From positions 13,594,969 to 13,658,968 of the forward strand of contig NC_034016.1 in NCBI RefSeq assembly GCF_000346465.2: a stretch of DNA of 64,000 bases, written 5' to 3'. The position numbers and the translations under genes were made by a program. The first letter of the stretch is position 1. Each line of letters opens with the position of its first letter. A model generated the notes under the pieces. It had not been told where the DNA came from and searched no databases. It saw only the letters and a program-made list of their open reading frames with translations. Shown here piece by piece: positions 21,157 to 33,125 of the stretch. This DNA comes from Prunus persica (taxonomy: Eukaryota > Streptophyta > Magnoliopsida > Rosales > Rosaceae).

Positions 21157-21801
21157 TTTTTTTTTTTTTTTTTTCAGCCAGTGGAGGCTATACCATTTCC
21201 GAGTCAAGGCATATTAAGGCCTCTTTGAGGACTTAGAGCACTTCCACCTATTTGTCATGGCCAAGGGCAAGGGCAACGCAAGGGCTGTTACTATTTACAT
21301 GAATAGTGGCAGCCCTTGAAAAAGGCTTGTGGCGTTTCCACCCATTGTCATGGCAACCCAAAGGCAACCACTATTCACATGAGATATGAGGAGAGGAATT
21401 TGTATCGAGTTTTGGTGTGAGAAGTGAAGAATATGACTAAGTATTTACTAACAAAAATTCTTAAATTTGTAGTATTTTTTTAGATTTTTAAATTTTTTTT
21501 CGTTGCTGACGTCATCACCGACATCAGCAACCCCAAGCTGTTCTTGCCTTTGGGCTGCCCTAGTTTAGTAGGACCCATGTGCTACTAGGGTTGTAGAAGC
21601 CCACTGAAACTACAAATTGGGGCTTGGGCCCCTTATTGCCTGGGCAAGGGGCACCGCTGGAAGGGCCTTTACAGAGGGGATCTTAACTCCTTTTTAGGTT
21701 TTTATAGATTACCCACTAAGAGGAATTATTGGCAGCGAAACTCGAACCTAGGCCTTGATAGTAAAGAGAGCGATCCGTACCAACTCAACTAATCCCCGTT
21801 G
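21157..21801 (-). mobile_element. tRNA-derived SINE with TSD, carrying a MITE
   Basis: On minus, the head has box A-like tagttgagttgg and box B-like aggttcgagtttcg, followed by the same body as the SINE at 40-215 and a poly-A tail (poly-T at about 21163-21177 on +). The flanking repeat ctaaaggtccactttt near 21145 and 21793 is a target-site duplication. Without the inserted MITE the SINE is about 200 bp. Confidence 0.8.
21236..21668. mobile_element. Tourist/PIF-Harbinger-like MITE inside the SINE
   Basis: The intact SINE sequence (gaggacttacagagggg in this orientation) is split here. The insert begins gagcacttccacc and ends with the inverse ggaagggcct, and TTA is found on both sides (21233-21235 and 21669-21671). 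A 3-bp TTA duplication is the PIF/Harbinger rule. A related element starts at 54858, also after TTA. Confidence 0.65.
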
Positions 21802-22689
21802 GCTAAAGGTCCACTTTTTTGAATTAAAACAAATGCCTTCTTTTTCAATATCTATTTGAAAATTATATTGACAACAGGAGTGACACTAGAATTTGAGGCG
21901 GGGAGGGCCGTAATATAAAACAAAGGCAAAACTTCACTCTTAGTCTTTGTAGTTTGCTGGTTTTACCACTTTCGTCCATGTAGTTTCAATTTTGTCAATT
22001 TTATCCTCGTAGTTCCATTTGGAGCAATTAAAGGACACGTGTCAATTTCCTCCAAAATCTGTTGAGTTTTCAGTCCACTCGACCCATCTAACGGTAAAAC
22101 AAAAGTCAAAGCTCTTCTCATCCACTTTAAGAGTGATATTTGGCTTAAGGTTTTTGAAAAAAAAATGTATCTCAGAGTTAAAATTTGAGTGATTTTGGAT
22201 GAGTTTAGCTCGAGTAGACTAAAATACCCTTCTACGTGAGTGGCACGTGGTCAAAACTTAATGGAATGTAGTTAAATTTGACAAATTTAAAGTGTGTCCT
22301 TGAATTATTCCGAATTGAAAACTATAAGGATAAAATTTACAAAATTAAAAACTATAAAGATAATTGACAAAATTGAAACTGGATAATGAAAGTGGTAAAG
22401 CCAAGTTGAGGATGTTGTTGCACCAATGACGCAATGATGGCTCATGACAGTAATTTTACCTTCTTCTTTTTCTTTTAATATATAACTGCATATTTGACAG
22501 GGAAAGTGTGCATAAAAACAAGGTTGGTTTAAACTTTTTATCTCTATGTGCACCATATTTGTTGGGTTCTCTTCCTTATCCCATTTCTTATAAAATGCAT
22601 GGTGAAGGCTAATAAAGAGATGCTCCTTCAATCCTTGCTAAAGCCCTTCTTTAACTAGACTATTTAATTTATATTGTGAACCCATAAAC

Positions 22690-22872
22690 ATTTCAGGGTC
22701 TTCTTGAGGCGATGTCTTCAGTCTTCTTGAGCGTACTCTTTCTTATTCGGGGTTTTATCCCATGTGATTTTCTCCAAGAAGATTTTAACGAGGCCACCAT
22801 TTTAATATGCTAATTTTTACCATGTAATATTCTGCTTGGGTTGAATGAAATACAATTCTCTCAAAAAAAAAG
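22690..22872 (+). mobile_element. LINE 3' tail next to SOT-1
   Basis: A short LINE 3' end with ttttaacgaggccacc, gggttgaatgaaatac and a terminal A-run. It is homologous to the longer LINE fragments at 49.5-50.4 and 62.2-63.1 kb. The coding part is almost completely deleted. The target phrase gggcaacctatacca follows it and also occurs at 21087. Confidence 0.8.
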
Positions 22873-23284
22873 GGCAACCTATACCATTTTTGAAGTAATA
22901 TATCATTATCAAGCCGTGTTTCAGAGTGCTAAACATCCAATTTTTTGAATTAAAACAATGCCTTTTATTTAGTATCTCTTTGAAAATTATATTGACAACA
23001 GGTGCAACACTAGGATTTTAAGTTGGAAGTGCTGTAATATTAAACAAAGGCAAAACTTCATTTTTGGTATCTGTAATTTCCCGGTTTTATCATTTTCGTC
23101 CATATAGTTTCAATTTTGTCAATTTTATCCCCGTAATTTCAGTTTTGTCAATTTTATTATCGTAATTCAATTCATAGCAATTCAAGGAAACTGTCAAATT
23201 CCTCCAAAGAAATGCAAATGTCGATTCACTTGTGGTAGCTGTGAGACTTCAATACAATACCTACAGTAGACTTGATTTTTATTC

Positions 23285-25433
23285 TTAGTTGACTTGACCC
23301 TTGTTTTCATCGCCATCACCATGATCAACTTTCTTGGTCTTGAGCATGGCGTTGGCTTGTCTCCACTTATGGTATTTACCAAACAAGACCTCCATTTCTT
23401 CGAGGGTTCTGCCCTGTGTTTCCGGAAGCATTGTATAGAAGAAGACCCAAGCCAACACTCCAATTCCCGCGTAAAGAAAGAAGGCCCCGCCAATCGTGAT
23501 GGCCTTGTACAAGGAAAGAAAAGTCATGGAGACGATGCCACTTATCACCCTGTTAACGGCCACTCCCAAACTGACTCCTTGCGCACGCAGCTTCAGCGGG
23601 AAGATCTCAGAGCTATAGACCCATGTGATGGGCCCCAGACCGATAGAGAAAAATGCAACGTTGAATAGCACCATGATGATGCACAATGCGACGGCCCACG
23701 GGATTTTGCTGTCGTGATTATCGATGATCGTAAGCGCCGCACCGAGACACACAAGGGAAAATATCATTCCACCCATGCTGGTCAGAAGCAATGGGCGTCG
23801 TCCGACCCGATCAAGGAGAAACGTGGCGATAAAGATGAAAATGGTCTTGACGAATCCAACGGCCACGGTTGCCAGTAGCGTGTGCTCGTAAGAGGTGATC
23901 CCGGCCTTCGCAAAGATCCTTGGGCTGTACAAAACGACAGAGTCTATGCCCGTGACTTGTTGAAAGAAATGGATACCAAGGGCTGCGATTAAAATGTGAA
24001 GAACGGCCGGTGTGGGATGAATCAGTTGTCTCCACACACCTTCGCCGTGGCTTTGTTTCGTGACCGGAACAACGTCGTCGTTTAAGTGCATGGGGATGCC
24101 TGCAGCTTCTTTGATGTCTTCTAGCCTGAGTTGAGCCTCTTCCTTGGAAGTTGAGGTTTTGTCGAGCACTCGCTTGGCATCCCCGAGCCGTCCCTGCATG
24201 ACGAGCCAACGAGGTGACTCGGGCATGGCCAAAACGCCGACGGCAAGAACCACCGCTGGAAGTGCGCCGAGGGCGAGCATGTACCTCCAGCCCAAGTTGG
24301 TTGGGAGCTTGGAGAAGGCATAATTGGATACGTACCCCAATAATATGCCAAGATTGACAAACACCTAGACATATATATATATATATATATTTTCAAATAA
24401 ACAAATTAATCAATTAGTAAAAATTCCACACCTATACTGTCCGAAAATAAATATACATACACAATTAATCACACTTTTTCCTTAATTAGTTTTTTGGTTT
24501 GATTAATCTGAAACAAAATACACATAAGCCTTTGTAGCTGAAGTGGTTAAAGTAGTTACAACTGTAGTTGAGTTCTTGTGTTTATATCCCCCTCATCATT
24601 ATTACTTGTATAAACAAAAGGGAAAAAAAATTGAAGCAAAATATAAAGCATGAGGTACTTGTGGAATCTAATTACCGAAAAAGAAAAAAAAATATAAAGT
24701 AAAGAGACAAATAATGAAACAAAACAAACCTCTGGGAAAGATGTGAGGAAGCCACGATCCAACGTGGGAGAGATTTCGACAGTGTAGACCGGGGCGATCA
24801 TGAGACCGTACCCGACCCCGATTCCAGCGACAAATCGGCCAAACATGAGGAAGGCGTAGCCGGGAGCAAGACCCATGAGGAGAGCTCCGACAAAGAAGAT
24901 GACTCCAGAGAGGACAACGGTGTACCGGCGACCGATCCAATCAGAGGTTCGGCCGGCCAAGGCGGAGCCGATGAGGGAGTAGATATTTAGAGTGCCCGCA
25001 AGGACTGCGATTTCGGTGTCGCTGAGTTTGAGGTCATTTTGGATGAAGATATTTGCCCCACTCATTACACCAATATCTGTGTACACAAAATTAATATAAT
25101 TAACCCACACTCCAGTACAATTCATGCACTTTTCCCTCAAGGATTGTGATTAAAATTAATAAAACAGCGCCAACTTCATGCTGACTATTTTCGGGGGCTA
25201 ACAACAATTAAGAAAGAAAAAATAAATTTTATTTGGCTCATGAATTTTAAGAACTGAGGGTGTAAAGGATACTTACCATAACCCAATAAGATTGAAGTCG
25301 TGCAAGCCAAAATGGCGCAGGCTATAGCGAACTTGTTTGTCTTGGGTTTCTGTGGGGGATCAAAGTCTGCAATACGATGGTCGTTCTGGAGTTGGCCGGA
25401 GACAGCACTGTCTTCTACTCTTCGGTCAGCCAT
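23285..25433 (-). CDS. Polyol/sorbitol transporter, copy 1 (SOT-1)
   Basis: Plasma-membrane proton symporter of the major facilitator sugar-transporter family, expected to import sorbitol or related polyols. Three exons on minus: 25433-25277, 25076-24730, 24364-23285, with introns bounded by GT/AG; 527 aa. Motifs in order: GYDIGVMSGA (about 51-60), GRTSDWIGRR (94-103), PESPRWLV (about 216), QQVTGI (about 303), DRVGRR (about 352) and PETQGR (about 481). Twelve membrane spans are expected. The length and the N-terminus rich in charged residues fit plant polyol transporters (PLT/SOT). The stop lies about 410 bp from the LINE tail. The protein appears identical to SOT-2, with silent differences in the DNA. 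The exact substrate cannot be read from sequence. Confidence 0.93.
24523..24612 (+). mobile_element. Old SINE-like insert in SOT-1 intron 2
   Basis: tttgtagctgaagtggttaa resembles a Pol III box A, and gtgtttatatcccc about 45 bp later resembles a decayed box B. The copy in SOT-2 (about 51895-51985) has ttgtagctcaagtggttaaa and gtgttcatatcccc, closer to a tRNA-like pattern. It predates the gene duplication. Confidence 0.4.
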
Positions 25434-25442
25434 TTTGATATT

Positions 25443-25499
<57 letters not shown>

Positions 25500-25978
25500 T
25501 GATCACTTATCAATAAGCGATGAGGGAGAGAGAGAGAGAGGAAGAGAATATATAAGCTAACTCTAACCTATAGAAGTTGTATGGTTTCTATCCCTTTGCT
25601 GGAGCTGCTGTTGTTTTGGGCTGGTGCCTGCGTTGGTTTTGTTTTTTGGAAACAAATTCTGGTTTCTATTAGTGGCGCCAATCAAATGGGATATACTGCT
25701 TGAAATCTGATCAACAGAGAAGCATGAAGACACAAATGGATTAAAGGTCATGACAGGTTTCTTTTAGTGAGAAAAACAATAAGGACCCAAAAATGGAAGA
25801 AAATAACAGAAAGGGCAAAACGTTCCTTCGTTAGACATGGATATATTAATTCTTGATCCAAAAACAAAATTTCACTTGGATATATTAACTGATCTCATTT
25901 TGGGAGCTCATGGGGTTGGTTGGTCCTCATGGACCGATCCATTCAGCTTGATCTGCGGCCTTCAGGATAAGTTGCAGC
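25434..25978 (-). promoter_or_regulatory. SOT-1 promoter and leader with GA/CT microsatellite
   Basis: On minus, a TATA-like cttatatattctc (about 25545-25557) lies roughly 115 bp upstream of the ATG. It is followed by two CT tracts (25446-25496 and 25527-25542 as GA on +) and a GATAAG-type box around 25510-25525. The region further out (to 25978) is conserved in the SOT-2 upstream region and in the orphan copy at 55257. The CT tracts lie in the presumed 5' UTR. Confidence 0.6.
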
Positions 25979-26805
25979 TAGGGTCTAAAATATCGATGAT
26001 GTCAGAAATATCGGTAGTCCAAAAACATGAAAATTTCGATGAAAATATCAGAATATTATCGATATCGATAAAAATTGAATAAAACCCACGGAAATTGTAA
26101 GAAAAACTTGAAAATTTTTATTGGAACTTTGGAGAATGTTTATTTAGTCAATTATCTATTAGTTTATCACAAAAAATTAGAAGGAAATGCATTGCATGAT
26201 GGATTTAACTGATTTAAGTTGATTATATAACGAGCTGGCAAACATTGTGAGTATAGAAAATATGTAGTATTAATTAATGAAAAAGGATTAAACACACCAT
26301 AATCATTTATATATAATGATTTACTACAATATTTTACACTTCATACATTGCATGGTAAGATACATGAATGACTTAGTACCGCATACAGTTCCTATGAGGT
26401 TTAAATTTTTAATTATCTTCATCATCTCTAGGGGCAGAGTAAGTGTATTGTGAAGGGTAGCCATCAAATGATAAATCCTCAAAATAGTTTCGTATGTAAT
26501 TGTTAACATGCCACCCATATAAATATAAATATTTTAGCATATTATCACAAAAACATAAGTGATATGGTAATTAAAGTGTCGGATGAGTAAAATGGGGGGG
26601 GGGGGGGGGGTCTAAATTCCCTTTGTGTTTTTTTTTCTCCCTTTTCCCCTTTTTTTTTCCCTTTACATCGATATTTTCCGATATTATTGTTGATATTGTC
26701 GATATTTATACGATAGGTACATGGATATGTTCCAAAATATCCGTGATTCAAAAAAACCGAAATATCCTCGATATTTCGTCGATATTATCGGTATTTCAGA
26801 CTATG
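25979..26805. mobile_element. hAT-like non-autonomous element
   Basis: Flanked by an 8-bp duplication gttgcagc (25971-25978 and 26806-26813), the hAT rule. The ends read tagggtctaaaatatcgat and, in reverse, catagtctgaaataccgat, giving imperfect terminal inverted repeats. The interior is rich in ATATCGAT motifs and includes a G-run at about 26595. No transposase is encoded. The matching region upstream of SOT-2 has a single uninterrupted gttgcagcataactaactg at 53134, an empty site. Confidence 0.85.
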
Positions 26806-27321
26806 GTTGCAGCATAACTAACTGCCTTCCACATATATATGCTAATCTAGAGTGTTCCATGAAAGAACTAATAACAATGAAATTAATTGTCTCCATACAC
26901 CCTCTGGATTAGCTCTAATCCAGAGTGTTCCATGAGAGAACTAGATCACAATGAAATAAATTGTCATTTTATCAGAGATAAAATTTTAGATGGTTCAATC
27001 ATTACAAGATATGTATCATCTTCAAGGCATGTAGCAGGCATCTTAACCAACGTCTTAAGAACACGGGCAGAACCAAGTGGGTTAACTAAAGTTATTAGCT
27101 TAAAAATCTAAAATCTTTTTTTATTGGTGCTTACAATTTCTACAGTCTTTCTAGAAATAAAAGTAAACATTAAATCATATAAAGCACGATAGTTTATAAT
27201 TTCATTGACTAATTTTTAATAATTAATTTTTATACGCAATATTTGGTAAGGTGAAATTGAACCTAGGACCTCAAGTGCAAGGCTGAATGCTAATATCCAC
27301 CAAACTTTAGCATAAAACAAA
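26806..27321. other. SOT-1 distal upstream region with SINE-like remnant
   Basis: Non-coding. The phrase attgaacctaggacctcaag near 27260 looks like a reversed SINE box B region. The Copia element is inserted at the end of this stretch (TSD ACAAA at 27317). The part from 26955 on is repeated at 55585-55936. Confidence 0.45.
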
Positions 27322-27510
27322 TGTTGGTGTGAGTCAAAGTGAACGTTCCTATTAGGAATAGAATTTATATTTTATTGTAATGATCTAATTTGAGTAGAAT
27401 TAGGAGATTATGTACATATTTCCTATTTGTGCCCACTCCGTATGTAGTATATATATCCCTCCTTGAAAGAAGAATAAACATATCAGTTTAAACCCTAATT
27501 ACTTTTGAAT
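27322..27510 (+). repeat. Copia 5' LTR
   Basis: Starts tgttggtgtgagtc and ends acttttgaat, 189 bp. It has a TATA-like tatatatatccc near 27455. The 3' LTR is 208 bp. Confidence 0.88.
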
Positions 27511-27779
27511 TGGTATCATAGCGGTTTTTGATCTGTCTCTACAACATTAAAAAACCTAACCCTAAACACTACATATTTTTCCGTTGCACTATATTCCTTG
27601 CCACTTTAATCCTATTTTCACTGCTAACACGTTTAGCCGTCGTCACCGCATTCCTCTCCATCACTGCTGTCGTCGCCTGTCACCATGTTTGACGTCAACG
27701 ACTCTATTGTCTCACCTAATTCACCTACTGCTACTCCTACCTTTGTTATGACGGTTCACACTATGTCGTCCCCTAATCT

Positions 27780-30700
27780 ACCATTGTGATTCAAATTGAA
27801 TGGATTCAATTATGAGATATGGGCTTTGATGATCGAACTCCATGCTACTACACAAGGCAAATTAGGATACCTATCTGGTGATATTGATGCCCCGAATTCC
27901 CAAGGATCACAATTCGAGATGTGGAAGATTGATGATGCTATTGCGAAAAGTTGGATGCTACGAACTATGGAACCTAGTTTGTTGAGTATGTTTCATACTC
28001 TCCCTACTACTAAAGATATTTGGGATGCTGTTAATTAGATGTTTTATGATGGCTCTGGCATATCCCAGCTTTATGAACTATGGTGCCAGGCTACCCGTCT
28101 TAAGTAAGGGGGTCGTCTTGTCTCCACATATTTTCCCGAACTCAAGGCGATCTGGCTTCAATTGGACAATAAAGACTTTTCAGGCTGCTATTATGGCAAA
28201 TTGTGTGTATGATTTTTTGGCTGGCCTTGATGATACTTATGACAAGGTCCACAGTCATATCTTACAGAGTGATAAAGTTCCAAGTATCGAAAATATTTTT
28301 TTCATGGTATGTCGAGAGGCTCAATGGCATATTACTATGCTTGGATTCGGCACCAAGATTGGGGAACCTGCTATTGTGTTTGCTTCCAAAAACTCTGCTC
28401 TGGCTTCTCAGTATACAGGGTCTGGCTCTTCTGTTGTTCCACCTCGTTACTGGACTTCTACAGAAAAAGACAAATTGAAGTGTGATCATTGTGGTGAAAA
28501 GAGACATACGATCGACACTTGTTGGGCATTGCATGGGGCAACAGATTGGGAAAGGGAACGAAGGTGTTTAAAAAGAGAACAAATGGACTGTAAAGCTCAT
28601 GTGGCTGTTGTTGCCACTTTTGTAGCTGACATCACCATTGGGCATGGCCACATTATGGCTACTTCTGCTCTAGCCATCTCAAGCACTCCCACATTGCTGC
28701 CTCCAGGTAACTCTGGCAGGGCTTTCCATGCCGATGATACATGCGATACAGGTTGGATTATTGATTCCAGAGCTACTAACCATATGGCGTATAATTCTAC
28801 TTTATTCTCTACTACTCTTCTGCTTCATTGTGATCATGTTCTGACTACTAATAATGCTGCTACTCCTACCATGGGAGGCTGGTTCTATACTATTGACACC
28901 TGCTTTATCATTGGACAAAGTGTTACTGTTTTCATCTTTGTCTAGTAATTTATTATTTGTACCTCAAGTTACTGAGCAGTTGAACTGTGTTGTACTTATG
29001 TATCCATCTTTTGTCTTACTATAGGATATCCAGACTCGGGAGATCTTTTGGTTGTGGTACTAAAAAAGGGGGGCTTTATTATGTGGATGATGTGGTAACT
29101 AGTCTGGTTCTTCGTGCTAGTAGCGCTGAAACTTCTTTGGATTTGGTTTCCACATTGCCAATTTGGTCATGCCTCATTTGGATATTTACGGCATTCATTT
29201 CCTGCATTATTTAGTAGTGTCAACGAGTCTGTTTTCCAATGTCAGACTTATATTTTAGATAAGAGTCATTGGGTAGCCTACCCTCAGACTTGTAATAAAT
29301 GGCTTATGCCATTTGATTTAGTTCATTCTGATGTTTGGGGACCTTCCCTTGTTTCTATAGCCTTGGGAGTTCACTGGTTTGTGTTATTTGTGGATGATTG
29401 CACTTGTATGATGTGGTTATATGGGATGAGAAATAAAAGTAAAGTGGTTGAAATTTTTCAGCATTTCTATCATATGATTCAAACTCAATGTATACTCCCT
29501 ATCAAGGTTTTTCGATCTGATAATGGTGGAGAATTTGTTATTTCGGTGTTATCTCAATTTTTTTTAACACTAAGAGTGTCCTCTGTAAGACTACTTGCCC
29601 TTAAATACCGCAATAGAATGGGGTCACTGAACGTAAAAATGGGTAGATACTTGCTGCTGCCTATGCTTTACTACTTGGTGAGTCAGTTCCAAAGCGGTTC
29701 TGGATGAATGTTGTTAACTATGCAGTCTATCTCTTGAATCGTCTACCTTCACGAGTTCTGGATGTCCAAACTCCTATGCAGGTACTGACCCATCATATCT
29801 CTGTCTCTTCTATGCTGACTCTGTCTCCAAATATGTTTGGTTGCGTCGTCTATGTTCACCTTCATCAGAATCAGAGGAGTAAGTTGGACCTTTATGCTCT
29901 CTGATGTGTCTTTTTGGGTTTCTCTACTCATCAGAAAGGCTACCGGTGCTATCATACTGCTACTCGAAGTCTATATAAACATATCACCTTTATTGAGGAT
30001 GAGATGTTCTTCTTTGATACACCCGAGCATGTCTTGCTACACCAACTGAACATGCCACACCAGCTGAACCTACTATTTTAACAGATGTTGCTGCTGTCAC
30101 TGAACTAATTGCCCCCTGAAGCTTCTGTAATAGTACCTGAACAAGCTCCCCTGGATATTCCTGAGGTAAGTACTTCTATTAATATTGCTGCTAATTCTTA
30201 TGTTCTACTACCTAAACAGAACCGTGAGGTTCCACCTGTTCGTTACTCTAGAAGGCAAAACAAGATATGCTATTGCCCATTATGTGTCTGATCACAGGTT
30301 ATCTCCTGAGTGCAAAGCATTTGTGACCAGAATGGATAGTATTAAAATCCCAACCCATATTGAGGAGGCATTTAATGATCTAAAGAGGGCTGAAGCCATA
30401 AATATTGAAATGGAGGCACTGCAGAAAAATAATACATGGGACATTGTTGATCTACCAAAGGGAACAAAGCCTTGTGGATGTTGATGAGTGTTTACAGTTA
30501 AATATAATGCAAATGGTATTGTGGAAAGGTACAAGGCAAGATTAGTAGCTAAAGTGTTCATTCAGACATATGGAGTTAATTATCATGATACTTTTGCACT
30601 TGTGGCTAAGATGAATACTATCAGAGTTTTGTTGTCCTTAGTTATAAACCTGGATTAGACGACCCTAAGGCAGATGTAAAAAATGAATTCTTGTATGGTG

Positions 30701-31860
30701 AATTAGAAGAAGAAGTGTACATGAGTCTTCCACCAGCTATAGTGTTACTGGGAACATGAGGAACGTGTGCATATTAAAAAAGGCATTGTATGGGTTAAAA
30801 TAGTCTCCTCGGGCATGGTTTGGCAGATTTACTACAAATATGAAGAAGTTTGGTTACCAATAGGCCAATACTGATCATACTCTATTCATTAAACATAGGG
30901 TTGGTAAGGTGACTTTGTTGATGATTTATGTGGATGATATGATTGTGACTAGTGATGATACTATAGAAATCGAGGAATTGCAGAAGTGTTTAGTGTCTGA
31001 ATTTCAAATGAAAGATTTGGGTAGTTAGAAATATTTTCTAGAAGTGGAAGTCACTCGATCTAAAGATGGCTTATTTCTTTCCAAATGAAGTATGTTATGG
31101 ACCTGTTAGCAAATACTGGAATGCTTGACTGTAAACTAGTTGACACACCTATTGTTGAGAATAATAAACTTGGGGTTTATCTGGATCTGGTCCCAACTAA
31201 CAAAGAAAGATATCAAATGTTGGTTGAGAGATTTATTTATTTATCACTAACATGCCCTAATATTGCCTATATGGTAAGCGTTGCTAGCCAATTTATGCAT
31301 TCACCTAGTAAGGATCATACGGCTGCTTTGATGCGTATTCTGATTTACTTAAAGTCTGCTCCTGGGAGAGATTTATTATTTAAGAAAAATGGCCATTTGG
31401 ATCTAGAAGGTTACACTGACGCAAATTATGCAGGGAATATTACAAATATACATTCTACATCAGGTTACTTCACCTTTGTTGGCGGTAACTTAGTTACGTG
31501 GCATAGCAAGAAGCAAAATGTTGTGTTTTGGTCCTCAACAGAGTCTGAGTACAGAGGGTTTGCCTAAGGAATTTGTGAAATACTGTGGTTGAGGTGGTTA
31601 CTTGCTGAAATTGGGTTTAAACCGGATGCTGCTACAAAGCTCCACTGTGATAGTCGGTCTGTATTTGAAATTGCTAACAATATGGTGCAACATGGTCGAA
31701 CTAAGCATGTAGAAGTTGATCGGCATTTCATTAAGGAGAAGCTGGAGCATAAGTTAATTTCTATCCTTTTGTGCCTTCCTCGGAGCAGCTTGCAGATATG
31801 TTGACTCATGCCATGTCAAACTGCAGATTTGAAGACTCACTTGACCAATTGGGCATTACT
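27780..31860 (+). pseudogene. Copia gag-pol remnant
   Basis: Gag starts near 27780 (KLNGFNYEIWALMIELHA), with a stop at 28036 and frame changes after it. The zinc knuckle CDHCGEKRHTIDTC is intact (near 28480). The protease motif reads DSRATNH where DSGATDH is expected. Integrase acidic residues are visible in HSDVWGP and SDNGGEF. The reverse transcriptase retains YVDDM near 30930. RNase H pieces include GYTDANYAGN and STESEYRGFA. Stops and frameshifts make it non-functional. Confidence 0.88.
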
Positions 31861-31888
31861 AATATCTATGCAACAACTTGAGGGGGAG

Positions 31889-32035
31889 TGTTGGCATGAG
31901 TCAAAGTCAACGTTTCTATTAGGAATAGAATTTGTTCCTATTAGGAATAGAATTTATATTTTATTTTAATTATCTAATTTGAGTAGAATTAGGATATTTT
32001 GTACATATTTCATATTTGTACCCATTCCATATGTA

Positions 32036-32072
<37 letters not shown>

Positions 32073-32096
32073 TTTAAACCCTAATTACTTTTGAGT
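31889..32096 (+). repeat. Copia 3' LTR
   Basis: Matches the 5' LTR but has a tandem copy of the ttcctattaggaatagaatt segment and an expanded TA tract (32038-32069), which explain the extra length. Substitutions between the LTRs indicate an old insertion. Confidence 0.88.
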
Positions 32097-32109
32097 ACAA
32101 ATACATATG

Positions 32110-32445
32110 TCAGTGGGTATATCTCAATTGATTGAGCTCTTTCACATCCACCCATTTGGATAGAGGTTCGAAAAACCTAGGCACCCAATAAATATTTGTG
32201 TAAACCCTTCCCTCCCCAGTCACTTGTACTAAAAACACATATATTATCAAAATAAAAATATGTTTAACACTATAGTTGAAAGTGTTCATATTATAAAAAT
32301 ATGTAATTTCATAAAGAATTAGGCTTTTTTGGACTTTAAAAGCTTAATACATTCTTGGTTATATTTAAAACAATTCAAGTATATATGTTTGAAATTTTTT
32401 TTTATCCCCAACAACCTCCCTAAGATACAGCCCATTGTAGCCATT
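32110..32445. repeat. Non-coding sequence repeated next to SOT-2
   Basis: The part from about 32185 (cacccaataaatattt) to 32445 is repeated at 53158-53415. The first 80 bp include tatctcaattgattgag and aggttcgaaaaacct, which resemble box A and box B of a tRNA-derived SINE. No ORF. Confidence 0.5.
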
Positions 32446-32549
32446 ATAGGAAGAATTATGGGATCGATTTATAGCTTTGAAAATCAATTTATGCAACAGA
32501 ATAGTAAAATTGTATGACATACTACCACATAAAAAACACAAATATTTTT

Positions 32550-33125
32550 GTAATTCAGTCAACTCAATTTGTGGGTGTGGTGATCGGTGCTTCTGCAATT
32601 TCCGATCATTTTGTGGGATTTATTTACGGCCTTGTTGCAAAAGTTCTAATGCCACAGGAGGTGAATAGAGATGCTTTCATCAAGAATTTTTCCAGTATGT
32701 GGAAAGACAAGGAAGACCTCTAGATTAAGGAGATGCACAAAATCCCTTTTGGGTTCGTTTTGTCAGTGAACGAGACCAGCGCAGAGTTCTTGATATGGCA
32801 TCGGGAGTTTCTGTATGATAGTGGTTGTTGTCCAAGCCATTGTTGCAACGTTGGGAGAGACACTACAGGTGGATAATCGAGATTGGGAGCATTGTTTCTT
32901 ATTCGAGTCTTGTTTGATGTGGATTTGCCTCTCATATGTCAAACACCGGTCACCTTTCCAAAAGATGGGGAGAGGATGGTAAACCTATTGGGACTTCGCC
33001 AGTCGCTCCCCCACGCCGCAGTCTACTTCGTGGGGTAGTTCACTGTTTTCTCCAAGTGAGGTGCCATGGTGCCCAGCCTCAACAAACCCTCTTAGGCGTC
33101 TGGATCAACGTGATCATAAGGAGAT
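32550..33125 (+). pseudogene. LINE ORF1-like (DUF4283/zinc-knuckle) fragment
   Basis: Translated pieces in shifting frames include VLMPQEVNRDAFIKNFSSMW, then KIPFGFV, then a segment resembling LGETLQVDNRDWEHCFLFRV. They end in proline-rich sequence. This order resembles the DUF4283 gag-like domain of plant non-LTR elements. At least three frameshifts and a stop (32719) are present. No reverse transcriptase follows. Confidence 0.5.

Larger units (their letters stand above)
21087..22430. repeat. Upstream duplicate of the SOT 3' flank
   Basis: From 'gggcaacctataccaatttt' at about 21087 this matches the SOT-1 3' flank that begins at 22873 (gggcaacctataccattttt). It then shares 'attattgacaacagg'-type sequence, 'acaaaggcaaaacttca' and 'agtttcaattttgtcaattt'. 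It is interrupted by a SINE (21157-21801). After about 22060 the two copies diverge. Confidence 0.7.
27322..32096 (+). mobile_element. Ty1/Copia LTR retrotransposon, complete but degenerate
   Basis: The target-site duplication ACAAA (27317-27321 and 32097-32101) bounds the element. The 5' LTR (27322-27510) is followed at once by a primer-binding site resembling initiator-Met tRNA (tggtatcatagc). A purine tract (gagggggag) precedes the 3' LTR. Order gag, protease, integrase, reverse transcriptase, RNase H, as in Copia. The coding region is interrupted repeatedly. Confidence 0.92.

Noticed and set aside
21690..21801. tRNA gene
   Set aside because: Box A and B are present but there is no tRNA cloverleaf; body, A-tail and TSD identify a SINE.
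23294..23668. 124-codon ORF antisense to SOT exon 3 (repeated at 50648 and 63349)
   Set aside because: Shadow of the conserved coding exon; same in all copies only because the DNA is duplicated.
23811..24209. 132-codon Arg/His-rich minus ORF inside SOT exon 3
   Set aside because: Alternative frame of the transporter exon with no domain.
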